A DNA stretch of 64,000 bases from Pseudomonas sp. R28(2017) (GTDB lineage Bacteria; Pseudomonadota; Gammaproteobacteria; Pseudomonadales; Pseudomonadaceae), in contig NZ_NEHW01000009.1 in NCBI RefSeq assembly GCF_002112505.1, forward strand, positions 62,001-126,000, written 5' to 3'. The position numbers and the translations under genes were made by a program. The notes under the pieces are model-generated. The model was not told the origin of the DNA and ran no database searches. It worked only from the letters and a program-made list of their open reading frames with translations. Shown in pieces: positions 1 to 8,139 of the stretch (positions are counted from its first letter, which is position 1; each line of letters begins with the position of its first letter).

Positions 1-737
1 TCGGCCTTGGACTTGACCTCGACCACCACCGGCATGAAGCCGTGGTCCTTGCCGCACAGCTCGGTGCACTGGCCGCGGTAGATTCCGGGTTTCTCGATAC
101 GGGTCCAGGCTTCGTTGACGAAGCCGGGGATGGCGTCACGCTTGACCGCGAAGGCCGGCACCCACCACGAGTGGATGACGTCGGCGGCGGTCACCAGGAA
201 GCGCACCTTGGCACCCACCGGCAGCACCAGCGGCTGGTCGACTTCAAGCAGGTAGTGCTCGTCCTTGGGCGCCTTGTTGTGGATCTGCTCGGCGGGGGTG
301 GCCAGGTTGCTGAAGAACTCCACATCCTGGCCAAGGTATTTGTAATGCCATTTCCACTGGTAACCGGTGACCTGAATGTCGATGTCCGATTCACTGGCGT
401 CGTAGATGTCGATCAGGGTCTTGGTGGCCGGGATGGCCATGGCCACCAGAATCAGGAAGGGGACGATGGTCCAGAGGATTTCCACCCAGGTGTGCTCGTG
501 AAAATGCGCTGGCTGCTGGCCGGTGGAACGGCGATGGATGACCATGGACCAGAACATCGCACCGAATACCACGATGCCGATGATCACGCAGATCCAGAAG
601 ATCGTCATGTGCAGGTCGAACACGGCGTTGGAGACTTCCGTCGCCCCCGGGTGCATGTTCACGGTCCAGGCGGCGTTGGCCTGACCAAAAACCGACCACA
701 ACAGGAGGCCCATCCAGACATGTGGATGTCGCATCAT
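1..737 (-). CDS. coxB: Cytochrome c oxidase subunit II (3' end outside window)
   Basis: Subunit II of the aa3-type terminal oxidase accepts electrons from cytochrome c at the binuclear CuA centre, on the periplasmic face of the inner membrane. The reading frame is open from an ATG at 737 (a second ATG follows at 734) to the window edge, giving about 245 residues of a protein usually near 375. A signal-like N-terminus is followed by two hydrophobic helices (about residues 40-65 and 85-110). The periplasmic domain ends here with the CuA loop CTELCGKDHGFM, which carries two Cys, one His and one Met ligand. The rest of the cox operon should lie beyond the left edge. Confidence 0.95.
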   Translation of the reverse strand, partial: MMRHPHVWMGLLLWSVFGQANAAWTVNMHPGATEVSNAVFDLHMTIFWICVIIGIVVFGAMFWSMVIHRRSTGQQPAHFHEHTWVEILWTIVPFLILVAMAIPATKTLIDIYDASESDIDIQVTGYQWKWHYKYLGQDVEFFSNLATPAEQIHNKAPKDEHYLLEVDQPLVLPVGAKVRFLVTAADVIHSWWVPAFAVKRDAIPGFVNEAWTRIEKPGIYRGQCTELCGKDHGFMPVVVEVKSKA

Positions 738-1105
738 TGCGGGTTCCCCTTCTCGTTCTTGTAGTCCCGGAGGCGTGGCCTGCGGCAAGAGGGAACGGCG
801 GTCAAGACTGCCTGGCTTCGACGACCGAGCCCCTGCAAAAGCAGTCGGGCCTCATCAACGAATCACGTTCAACGGGAGTATAGACAGCGACCAACGGCAC
901 GCAACGGCACCGGTGAAATGAACTTCACGAAATCGGTAAAAGCCCGCAAAGGTGCGAGCTTGATGGGTTATGGCAAAATAGTGGCGCCGCGATATGCCGA
1001 ACGGCGCACACGTTTGCGCGATTTATAACAAATACGTCTTAGGTATGCTGTATACCGAGCTAATTTAGTGTCTTCCGTTTGAAACGTCTTGTCCCTGGAG
1101 TTGTC
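738..1105. other. Intergenic region between divergent coxB and an unknown gene
   Basis: This 368-base gap separates two divergently transcribed genes and must hold both promoters. It becomes AT-rich near 1020-1075. I see no convincing paired -35/-10 boxes, small ORF with a ribosome binding site, or RNA gene in it. Confidence 0.4.
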
Positions 1106-1747
1106 ATGAACATCGCTGCTGTACGCGAGCAGATTAGCCAAGCCCACGATCACGAAGGCCGCACCGGCCAACTGAAAGAGCGTCTCGAGCTGCAACTGCC
1201 CCACCTGCACCCCTCGATCCAACTGCCTGAGCAGGACGCCCAGGGTACTTTGGCGCGCTTCGTCGGCGCTTACATCGATCAGGTTCCGGAGCTGCTGGAA
1301 GCCGCCCACGAGGTGGCCCGCGAAGCGGGGATCGAATCGCAGATCAAACCTGTGCTGAAGATTGCCGAGGCCTACTTCCTGCAGCCGCCGAGCGTGATGC
1401 AGGGCCATGTGGGGCTCGACTGCCTGCTGGATGAAGCCTACCTGGCGCACCGCCTGGTGGAGGAGGTCAACGACCTGTACATCCGCCACTTCCAGCAACC
1501 GCTGATCCCGGTCGACACCACGGTGGCCAACCTGATCGCCCACCAGCTGATCGGCGAAACCTTCGCCAACCAGCTGGATGAAGTGGTGCACCATTCGGTG
1601 GATGAGATGCTGGACGACGAAAGCTTCGCCGCAGAGTCGGTGGAAGCCTATCGCGAAACCCTCACCAGCCCCCAGACAGGCGAGGCCTGGAAGCGCTGGC
1701 CGTGCCTGTCGCGCCAGCTGGGTGTGGAGCTGGGCCAGCCGGCCTGA
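1106..1747 (+). CDS. Conserved hypothetical protein of Pseudomonas
   Basis: A 213-residue soluble protein with no signal peptide or membrane segment, rich in acidic and Leu/Ala helices. I cannot assign a function and see no catalytic motif. The ATG at 1106 is preceded by CTGGAG at a suitable distance, so I prefer it to an in-frame ATG at 1079. It stands alone, divergent from coxB and convergent with the SulP transporter gene, from which it is separated by a REP pair. Confidence 0.8.
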   Translation: MNIAAVREQISQAHDHEGRTGQLKERLELQLPHLHPSIQLPEQDAQGTLARFVGAYIDQVPELLEAAHEVAREAGIESQIKPVLKIAEAYFLQPPSVMQGHVGLDCLLDEAYLAHRLVEEVNDLYIRHFQQPLIPVDTTVANLIAHQLIGETFANQLDEVVHHSVDEMLDDESFAAESVEAYRETLTSPQTGEAWKRWPCLSRQLGVELGQPA

Positions 1748-1760
1748 TTCCTCCTGGCCG

Positions 1761-1836
1761 GGCCTTTATGCGGGTGAACCCGCCCCCACAGGTACAACGC
1801 GATTCCTGTAGGAGCGGGTTCACCCGCGAAGAGGCC
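1761..1836. repeat. Inverted pair of REP palindromes
   Basis: Two copies of the P. putida-type REP unit (core GCGGGTGAACCCGC, flank CCCACAGG) face each other at about 1761-1792 and 1805-1836. They lie between two convergent genes, the typical location for such pairs. Confidence 0.85.
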
Positions 1837-1861
1837 TGGCCGGGCAACACACCCCTTCAGC

Positions 1862-3397
1862 TCAGGCCCCCACGCCCGCCGTGGTGCGCAGCCGCCCCTC
1901 GATCCGCCGCTTCAAGCGCCGCTGCTCGACCACCAGCCGCGCCCCATTGGCCGCATTGCTGCGGCTCCAGTCCTCGAGCAGTTCCAGGCACGAGTGGTCG
2001 ATGTAGCTCAGGTTGCCCAACGGCACATGCAAGGTCGTCCCCGCCGGCACGGTATCGAGCACCTGGGTCAGCGCCGGCACCTTCAGGAAAGTCGCCGCGC
2101 CACTGAGCCGCAGCTCCATGTGACCGTCTTTCTCCAGGCTCACCAGGTTGATCTTCAGCCGCGCCGCCTTGAACGCCAGCTTCAGCAAGGTCAGGGCAAA
2201 GCCCAACAGCACGCCGGTCAGCAGGTCGGTAAAGATGATCGCCAACGCGGTAGCCGCGTAGGTGAACATCGGCATCCGACCGTAACGGCCCAGCCCGCGG
2301 AACGCCTTGAAGTCCACCAGTTTCACGCCGGTGAACACCAGCACCCCGGCCAGGCTCGCCACCGGAATCTGCTGCAGCACGCTGCTCAGCACCACCACGA
2401 ACGCCAGTAGCCACAAGCCATGCAGGATTGCCGAGGCACGGGTTTGCGCGCCGGCCTGGACGTTGGCCGAGCTGCGCACGATCACCCCGGTCATGGGCAG
2501 CGCCCCGAGCACGCCACAGAGCATGTTGCCGATGCCCTGGGCCGACAACTCACGGTCGAAGTCCGAGCGCTGGCCACTGTGCATGCGGTCGACGGCGGCC
2601 GCCGACAGCAGCGTTTCGGCGCTGGCGATGAAGGCCAGGGCGAAGGCCGCCACCAGCAGGGTCGGGTCGGCCAGCTTCAACAGGTCATCCGGGCGGATCC
2701 AGTCGATCGCTTCGGAGAGGTCCGCCGGCACTTGCACCCGGTTCACCGGCAACGCCAGCCACATGGCGATGGCGGTCATCGCCGCCACGCCCAGCAAGGC
2801 GCCCGGCACGAAGCGCAGCTTCTGTGGCCGCAGGCGCTCCCAACCCCACATGATGGCAATGGTGCCCAAGCCCAGCGCACCGGCCATCCAGCCAGAGCCT
2901 GCACTTTCAAGCGGCAAGGCCGCGGCCACGGTGGAGGGGAATTCCAACAGGTTCTGCATGCCTGAGGGCTGCGGCGCCGTGTCGAACATCACATGCACCT
3001 GGGACAGCACGATCAGCACTCCGATACCGGCGAGCATGCCGTATACCACCGCCGGCGCCGTGACCCGGAACCAGCAACCCAGGCGCAAACGCCCGGCCAG
3101 CAGCTGCAGGATGCCGGCGAGCAACAGGATCGGCCCGAGCATCGCCATGCCGTGCTGGCGTACCAGCTCGAACACCAGCACTGCCAGGCCTGCCGCCGGG
3201 CCGCTGACCTGCAAGGGCGAACCCGCAAGAAAGCCCACCACGATACCGCCAATGATCCCCGTGATCAGGCCCTTGGCCGGCGGCATGCCCGACGCGATCG
3301 CAATGCCCATGCACAACGGCAGGGCGACCAGGAAGACCACCACCGACGCCAGCAACTCTCGCGGCAGGGCCGCTTTCAACTGTGTCATGTTCACCAT
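1862..3397 (-). CDS. SulP family anion transporter (SLC26-like)
   Basis: An inner-membrane permease of 511 residues, the usual SulP length. It has about 10-12 hydrophobic segments across residues 1-400 and a soluble C-terminal STAS domain (about 410-505). The N-terminal stretch LPLCMGIAIASGMPP fits SulP transmembrane helix 1. SulP members carry sulfate, bicarbonate or dicarboxylates; the adjacent beta-carbonic anhydrase gene 191 bases upstream favours bicarbonate, but this is inference. The start at 3397 has AAAGGAG five bases away; an ATG at 3388 is too far from it. Confidence 0.85.
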   Translation of the reverse strand: MVNMTQLKAALPRELLASVVVFLVALPLCMGIAIASGMPPAKGLITGIIGGIVVGFLAGSPLQVSGPAAGLAVLVFELVRQHGMAMLGPILLLAGILQLLAGRLRLGCWFRVTAPAVVYGMLAGIGVLIVLSQVHVMFDTAPQPSGMQNLLEFPSTVAAALPLESAGSGWMAGALGLGTIAIMWGWERLRPQKLRFVPGALLGVAAMTAIAMWLALPVNRVQVPADLSEAIDWIRPDDLLKLADPTLLVAAFALAFIASAETLLSAAAVDRMHSGQRSDFDRELSAQGIGNMLCGVLGALPMTGVIVRSSANVQAGAQTRASAILHGLWLLAFVVVLSSVLQQIPVASLAGVLVFTGVKLVDFKAFRGLGRYGRMPMFTYAATALAIIFTDLLTGVLLGFALTLLKLAFKAARLKINLVSLEKDGHMELRLSGAATFLKVPALTQVLDTVPAGTTLHVPLGNLSYIDHSCLELLEDWSRSNAANGARLVVEQRRLKRRIEGRLRTTAGVGA

Positions 3398-3588
3398 CGT
3401 TCTCCTTTCTCTGTCGCACGGCCATTCCTCTGGCCGTGGGCACGTGTGGTCCCTGACACGCGCGCAGGCGCGGGCCGCCAGCGGGATTGCCGGCAGGGCA
3501 GTCAGGGCATTTTCAAGGCAGCCGAAGGCCGCGCCACACCCGCGTTGGGTGCAGCCGGCTATTCAAGGTTCAGCTGTGGACGGGTCGC

Positions 3589-4308
3589 TTAGTAGCGGCC
3601 TCTCGGAGTGGCGCTCGGGATCGGCTCGCCAGCGGCCAGGGGCAGGAAGCTGTCGCTGGCGGCGTCGTAGGCTTCGATCTTGCTGGTTTCGATGTCGTAG
3701 ACCCAGCCGTGGATGTACAGCTCACCCGCTGCGAGGCGCGACGCCACCGACGGGTGCGTGCGCAGGTGATGCAGCTGGGCGATCACGTTTTCCTTGGTCA
3801 GCACTTGCATGGTTTCGTGCTCGCTGCCGCAGGAACAGTTGTTCTCGACCACGGTGCGAGCCACTTCCGCATGACGCAGCCAGGCAGAAACCGTCGGCAT
3901 CTTGGTCAGCGACTGCGGGTTGAGCACCGCACGCATGGCGCCGCAGTCAGAGTGACCGCAGATGATGATGTGGTGCACCTTCAATGCCGACACGGCGTAT
4001 TCGATGGCGCTGGACACGCCGCCGTTCATCTGGCCGTAAGGGGGTACCACGTTGCCGACGTTACGGGTCACGAACAGGTCGCCAGGCGAGCTCTGGGTGA
4101 TCAGCTCGGGGACGATGCGCGAGTCGGCACAGGTGATGAACATGGCGCGCGGGGTTTGCGCGGTGGCGAGCTTCTTGAACAGCTCCTGCTGCTCAGGGAA
4201 GACGTCATGGTGAAAGCGCAGGAAGCCGTCGACGATGTGCTTCAGGGCGGCATCGGCGCTCTCCGCGGGGGCTTGCGGAATGACCTTGGATGGGTCCTTG
4301 ACGGGCAT
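3589..4308 (-). CDS. Beta-class carbonic anhydrase
   Basis: Catalyses reversible hydration of CO2 to bicarbonate in the cytoplasm. The 239-residue protein has the beta-class signature: zinc ligands C60, H119 and C122 in the motifs CADSR (with the D62/R64 dyad) and GHSDCG. It lies upstream of the SulP transporter gene on the same strand. The 191-base gap leaves open whether the two are cotranscribed. Together they could handle bicarbonate uptake and interconversion. Confidence 0.93.
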   Translation of the reverse strand: MPVKDPSKVIPQAPAESADAALKHIVDGFLRFHHDVFPEQQELFKKLATAQTPRAMFITCADSRIVPELITQSSPGDLFVTRNVGNVVPPYGQMNGGVSSAIEYAVSALKVHHIIICGHSDCGAMRAVLNPQSLTKMPTVSAWLRHAEVARTVVENNCSCGSEHETMQVLTKENVIAQLHHLRTHPSVASRLAAGELYIHGWVYDIETSKIEAYDAASDSFLPLAAGEPIPSATPRGRY

Positions 4309-4601
4309 GATTCATCCTCTTGACGGTGTGTAGGTAAATCCATTTTACCGGTGAAAGATTCTGGCTATGCGCAGATTTAGATGACGCGCGAGAGCGATAG
4401 ATCACAGTCTTCGCTGGCCGGATTCCTACGCTAGCGGGGAAAACTTAACTGAAACTTAATTCGAAGGCTCTAGAACAGGCGTTCCAGATCAAAAAGGCGG
4501 GAACTGGATAATAGCAAAAAAGCATCAGCTGCCAAGAGCCATTACCGAGATTATTTGCTTGAATGAGTAGCACTAGGGATGCCTGCAAGCGCCAGCTGCT
4601 T

Positions 4602-5660
4602 TCAGAACAGCGCCATCTGACCACCTGGCGGGCAAAAGGCCGAGCAATCCAGCGCCTGCGCTTCCCGCCCCTCGAAGTCCAGCCGTTTCATCGCCCTGGC
4701 AAAACGCTGGGCCAGCAACTCGGCAAATACCCCCTCACCGCGCATCCGCGCACCGAAGCGGCTGTCGTACAGTTCACCACCCCGGCTCTGGCGAATCAGG
4801 CTGAGCACATGGGCGGCCCGCTGCGGGTAATGGTCCTGCAGCCACTGTTCGAACAATGGCGCCACTTCCAGCGGCAGGCGCAGCATCATGTAGGCAGCAC
4901 TTTGCGCGCCCGCGTCCTTGGCAGCCTCCAGCAAACGCTCCAGTTCACTGTCGTTGATCATCGGAATCATCGGCGAACACAGCACGCCGACCGGCACACC
5001 GGCCTCGCGCAAGACGCGAATGGCCCGCAGCCTGGCATTGGGTGAGGCTGCGCGCGGCTCTAGCACCCGCTTGAGGTCATCGTCCAGGGTAGTGAGGCTG
5101 ATCATCACCCGCGCCAGACGCTGGCGGGCCATTTCGGCCAGCAGGTCGAGGTCGCGCAATACCAGCGCGCCCTTGGTGACGATGGTCACCGGGTGCCGAA
5201 ACCGCAGCAGTACTTCCAGGATCTGCCTTGTCAGTTGCTGCTCCCGCTCGATCGGCTGGTACGGGTCGGTGTTGGAGCCCAGGTTGATGGGTGCACAGAC
5301 GTAGCCCGGCTTGCTCAACTGCTGCGCAAGCACTTCGGCTGCGTTGGTCTTGGCAATCAGCTTGGTCTCGAAATCCAGGCCTGGGGACAGGTCCCAGTAG
5401 GCATGCGAGGGGCGGGCATAGCAGTAGATGCAACCATGCTCGCAGCCTCGGTAGGGATTGATGGACCGGTCAAAGGGGAGGTCGGGGGAAGTGTTGCGGC
5501 TGATGACCGATTTGGCCGTCTCGATGCGCACCTCGGTACCCTGGGTCTGGGGCACCTCCTGATACCAGCCGTCGTCCTCCGCCACCGAGTGGCTGGGTGC
5601 GAAGCGGTTATGCGGATTGTGAGCCGTACCCCGGCCCTTTAACACTGTTGGAGGTATCAT
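4602..5660 (-). CDS. SplB-like radical SAM protein (PA0069 family)
   Basis: A 352-residue radical SAM protein of the COG1533 type (relatives of spore photoproduct lyase). The 4Fe-4S site CEHGCIYC supplies C73, C77 and C80. A TTG six bases upstream of the ATG at 5660 is a less likely start. No biochemical function is established that I know of. The gene lies 10 bases behind a perfect LexA-type palindrome, so it should be SOS-induced. I recall its P. aeruginosa counterpart PA0069 as a LexA regulon member. A DNA-repair or DNA-modification role is plausible but unproven. Confidence 0.85.
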   Translation of the reverse strand: MIPPTVLKGRGTAHNPHNRFAPSHSVAEDDGWYQEVPQTQGTEVRIETAKSVISRNTSPDLPFDRSINPYRGCEHGCIYCYARPSHAYWDLSPGLDFETKLIAKTNAAEVLAQQLSKPGYVCAPINLGSNTDPYQPIEREQQLTRQILEVLLRFRHPVTIVTKGALVLRDLDLLAEMARQRLARVMISLTTLDDDLKRVLEPRAASPNARLRAIRVLREAGVPVGVLCSPMIPMINDSELERLLEAAKDAGAQSAAYMMLRLPLEVAPLFEQWLQDHYPQRAAHVLSLIRQSRGGELYDSRFGARMRGEGVFAELLAQRFARAMKRLDFEGREAQALDCSAFCPPGGQMALF

Positions 5661-5670
5661 CGCCAACCCA

Positions 5671-5696
5671 GGATACTGTATTCATGTACAGTATCC
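5671..5696. promoter_or_regulatory. LexA (SOS) box
   Basis: A perfect 10-base inverted repeat, GGATACTGTA and TACAGTATCC, separated by six bases. It contains CTGT-N8-ACAG, the CTG-N10-CAG spacing of the gammaproteobacterial LexA box. It begins 10 bases upstream of the radical SAM start codon and 31 bases after the stop of the upstream peptidase gene, so it should control the radical SAM gene. Confidence 0.85.
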
Positions 5697-5726
5697 GCAT
5701 CCCTGCGAAATGACCAGCGCCTCCGG

Positions 5727-7721
5727 TCAGGCCAAACCATGCCAGCGCAAGTAGGCCTGCTGGTTCGGCGAGCGACCGAGGAAGGTTTCCAGCCCTTCCC
5801 TCAGCGGGCGTGACGCCCCGGGCTCGAACAGCGCCTCCTGCAATGCCTTGCCCGTGGCACGGTCCAGCAGGCCAGCGGCTTCGAAGCGGGTAAACAGGTC
5901 GAATGCATGAACATCGGCCCACAGGTAGGCATAAAAACCTGCATCGTAACCATTGGCCAGGTGATCGAAGGCATGGGCGGGCCGCTCGAAATCAGCCAAC
6001 GGCCAATAACCACAACGCTCACGTGCATCGGCCAGGCGCTGGGCCAGGCTTCTGCCGTCCAGCGGCGAGCCATGCAGGTCCAGATCGAAAAGCGCCAGGC
6101 TCAGGTCACGGCCGGTGTCGCCGATGTCGGCTTGGCGATATTGCTCCAGGTAACCTTCAGCCTCGGCCCGGCTCAGGCTGCTGCCATCCTGGCGCGGGGC
6201 GGCAATGCCGGCCAGGTAGCGCGCATCCCACACCCAGCGTTCGAACAGCTTGCCGAAAAGCTCCACGCCGTCGGTACCCAGCTCAGTCACGTTGGACATC
6301 ACGTGGTTGCCAGTGCGTACCAACAGGTGATGCAAGGCGTGGCCGAACTCGTGATACAGCTTGCGCAGCGCCAGGTGGTCCAGCAGCGGCTCGGCGCCCG
6401 CCAGTGCGGCTGGAACATCACTGTTCACCACCACCACCGCTGACTGATAGAGCCCCTCGGCATCCACCCGCCGGTTACGCACATAGTTGGTGAACACCGC
6501 ATCGGCCTGCTTGCCGGCGTGCTGAACGGCATCCAGGTAGAAGATGCCAACACGTGCATGATCCTGCCAGGCTTCGAAGGTCTGCACGCTATCGTCCCAC
6601 GTCGCCAGTGCCACGGGCCGCAGCTCAAGGGCAAAAAGTTGCTGCGCCAGGTCTGTCAGGGCCGCCACCACCGCGCTCAGCGGGAAATGCTCGCGGAACT
6701 CGGTGCCGGCATGCACCTCGCCGCCACGGTTCTGCAGATAGCCAATGTCCCAGGGCTCGACGTGCGTCAGTTGTTGATCCACGGCCTGTCGTTGCAGATC
6801 CGCACGCCATTGCTCCAGCGCAGGGCGCAGCTCCTTTGCCAGTGCATACAGGAATTCGCGTACCTGACTGGCCGAGCCGGCGCTCTTGGCAAGCAGGCTG
6901 AGGTCGAGGTGACTGGCGTGGCCCAACAAACGGGCTTTCTCGTCCAGCCGCTCGGCCACCCGTTGCAGGAGGGTACCGTTATCCAGTTCCGCGTCGCTGC
7001 GTACACCGCGCAGGTGAAAGGCGCGATAGACCTTTTCGCGCAGCGGACGATGTTGCGCCTGGTTCAGAACTGCCTCGGTGACTGCGGTTTCACAAGCAAT
7101 CAGCCAGCCCTGTTGCCCAGCCGCTTGAGCCTGTACCGCCAGCTCCTCGCGCAGCCATGGCGACAGCCCCTGCAACTGCGCCTCGTTTTCGATCAGCAGC
7201 CCAGGCCGGTTGATATTGCCCAGAAACGTTGCCCGCAGCGCGCCTATTTCCGCCTGCAACTGGGCAAGGCGGGCTTTGTCCTGTTCTTCCAGCGAGGCGC
7301 CGCTGATAGCGAACTTGTCGAGGTGCCAGCGCAGGGTGGCACGCTTGGCGGCATCCAGGTTCACGCCGTTGGCCGCGCCCGCCAGGCGCTCATACAAGGC
7401 CAGCAGCCTGTTGTTGCTGAACTTCTGGTCGAATCGCATCACGGTCTTGGCGTAATAGCTGCCGAATGCCTGCCCCCAGTCCGCGCCCTTGCCCACCAGT
7501 GGCAAACACGCATAAAGCACGGCCAGTAGCTGGGCATCCAGACCATCTACTGCCAGCACCAGGTCGTCCCAGGTAGGAAGGGCCTGCTGCTGCTCGATGA
7601 TCCGCGCAATGCCTTGCTCATGCGCCTCCAGCACGTAGTCGAACGCACCCACCATGTGTTCGAGGGTAATCGAGGGATAGTCGACGGGAATCTGGCTGCC
7701 TTGCAGAAGAGGATTGTCCAC
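5727..7721 (-). CDS. M3 family zinc oligopeptidase (PrlC paralogue)
   Basis: A 664-residue cytosolic metallopeptidase of the thimet oligopeptidase/oligopeptidase A family, which cleaves short peptides. The zinc motif HEFGH lies at residues 457-461, and the downstream Glu expected in this family sits in the following helix. It starts with GTG at 7721, preceded by AAGGTGA six bases away. It is a diverged second copy of prlC, which lies upstream on the same strand beyond yheV. Its division of labour with PrlC is unknown. Confidence 0.9.
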   Translation of the reverse strand: MDNPLLQGSQIPVDYPSITLEHMVGAFDYVLEAHEQGIARIIEQQQALPTWDDLVLAVDGLDAQLLAVLYACLPLVGKGADWGQAFGSYYAKTVMRFDQKFSNNRLLALYERLAGAANGVNLDAAKRATLRWHLDKFAISGASLEEQDKARLAQLQAEIGALRATFLGNINRPGLLIENEAQLQGLSPWLREELAVQAQAAGQQGWLIACETAVTEAVLNQAQHRPLREKVYRAFHLRGVRSDAELDNGTLLQRVAERLDEKARLLGHASHLDLSLLAKSAGSASQVREFLYALAKELRPALEQWRADLQRQAVDQQLTHVEPWDIGYLQNRGGEVHAGTEFREHFPLSAVVAALTDLAQQLFALELRPVALATWDDSVQTFEAWQDHARVGIFYLDAVQHAGKQADAVFTNYVRNRRVDAEGLYQSAVVVVNSDVPAALAGAEPLLDHLALRKLYHEFGHALHHLLVRTGNHVMSNVTELGTDGVELFGKLFERWVWDARYLAGIAAPRQDGSSLSRAEAEGYLEQYRQADIGDTGRDLSLALFDLDLHGSPLDGRSLAQRLADARERCGYWPLADFERPAHAFDHLANGYDAGFYAYLWADVHAFDLFTRFEAAGLLDRATGKALQEALFEPGASRPLREGLETFLGRSPNQQAYLRWHGLA

Positions 7722-7857
7722 GGTACTTCACCTTGCTCATGTCGAGGAGCAAGCGAGCATGCATGGCTGCCAGGCGGGGAATGGCCTGAGTATCTACTAC
7801 CGGCGATCGGCCAGAGCATGCCTGCCCGGGCACACGGCCCAGGCAGGCAGGACGGCT

Positions 7858-8139
7858 TCACTCAGCCGGTTTCTTCAGCTTCGGGTTGGGGAAGAACTGC
7901 ACGGTCTGGACCTTGGCTGGCGCCGCCTTTGGCGCCAGCTGGTTGACCCGCGTACCGAGCTCCTTGGGCACCGACAGGCCCTGCTCATTTAGGGTGTCAG
8001 TGAAGCCACAGGCCACGCACTCGCGATGCGGCACGTCGTCTTCGCTCCACATCATCAGCTTGTCGGGCTCGCTGCACGCCGGGCACACCGCCCCGGCGAT
8101 GAAGCGTTTCTTGGTCTTGTTCACAGCTACCTCGGTCAT
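7858..8139 (-). CDS. yheV: YheV family putative zinc ribbon protein
   Basis: A 93-residue protein with four cysteines spaced as a zinc ribbon (C19, C22, C41, C44; CPAC and CVAC). Its start codon overlaps the prlC stop in an ATGA, so the two are translationally coupled. YheV is also found next to prlC in enterobacteria, but its role is unknown. The lysine- and proline-rich C-terminus looks disordered. Confidence 0.88.
   Translation of the reverse strand: MTEVAVNKTKKRFIAGAVCPACSEPDKLMMWSEDDVPHRECVACGFTDTLNEQGLSVPKELGTRVNQLAPKAAPAKVQTVQFFPNPKLKKPAE

Noticed and set aside
2307..3923. Long plus-strand frame opposite the SulP and carbonic anhydrase genes
   Set aside because: It runs antisense through clear genes, has low-complexity Arg/Ala/Pro content and no family resemblance; a GC-rich shadow frame.
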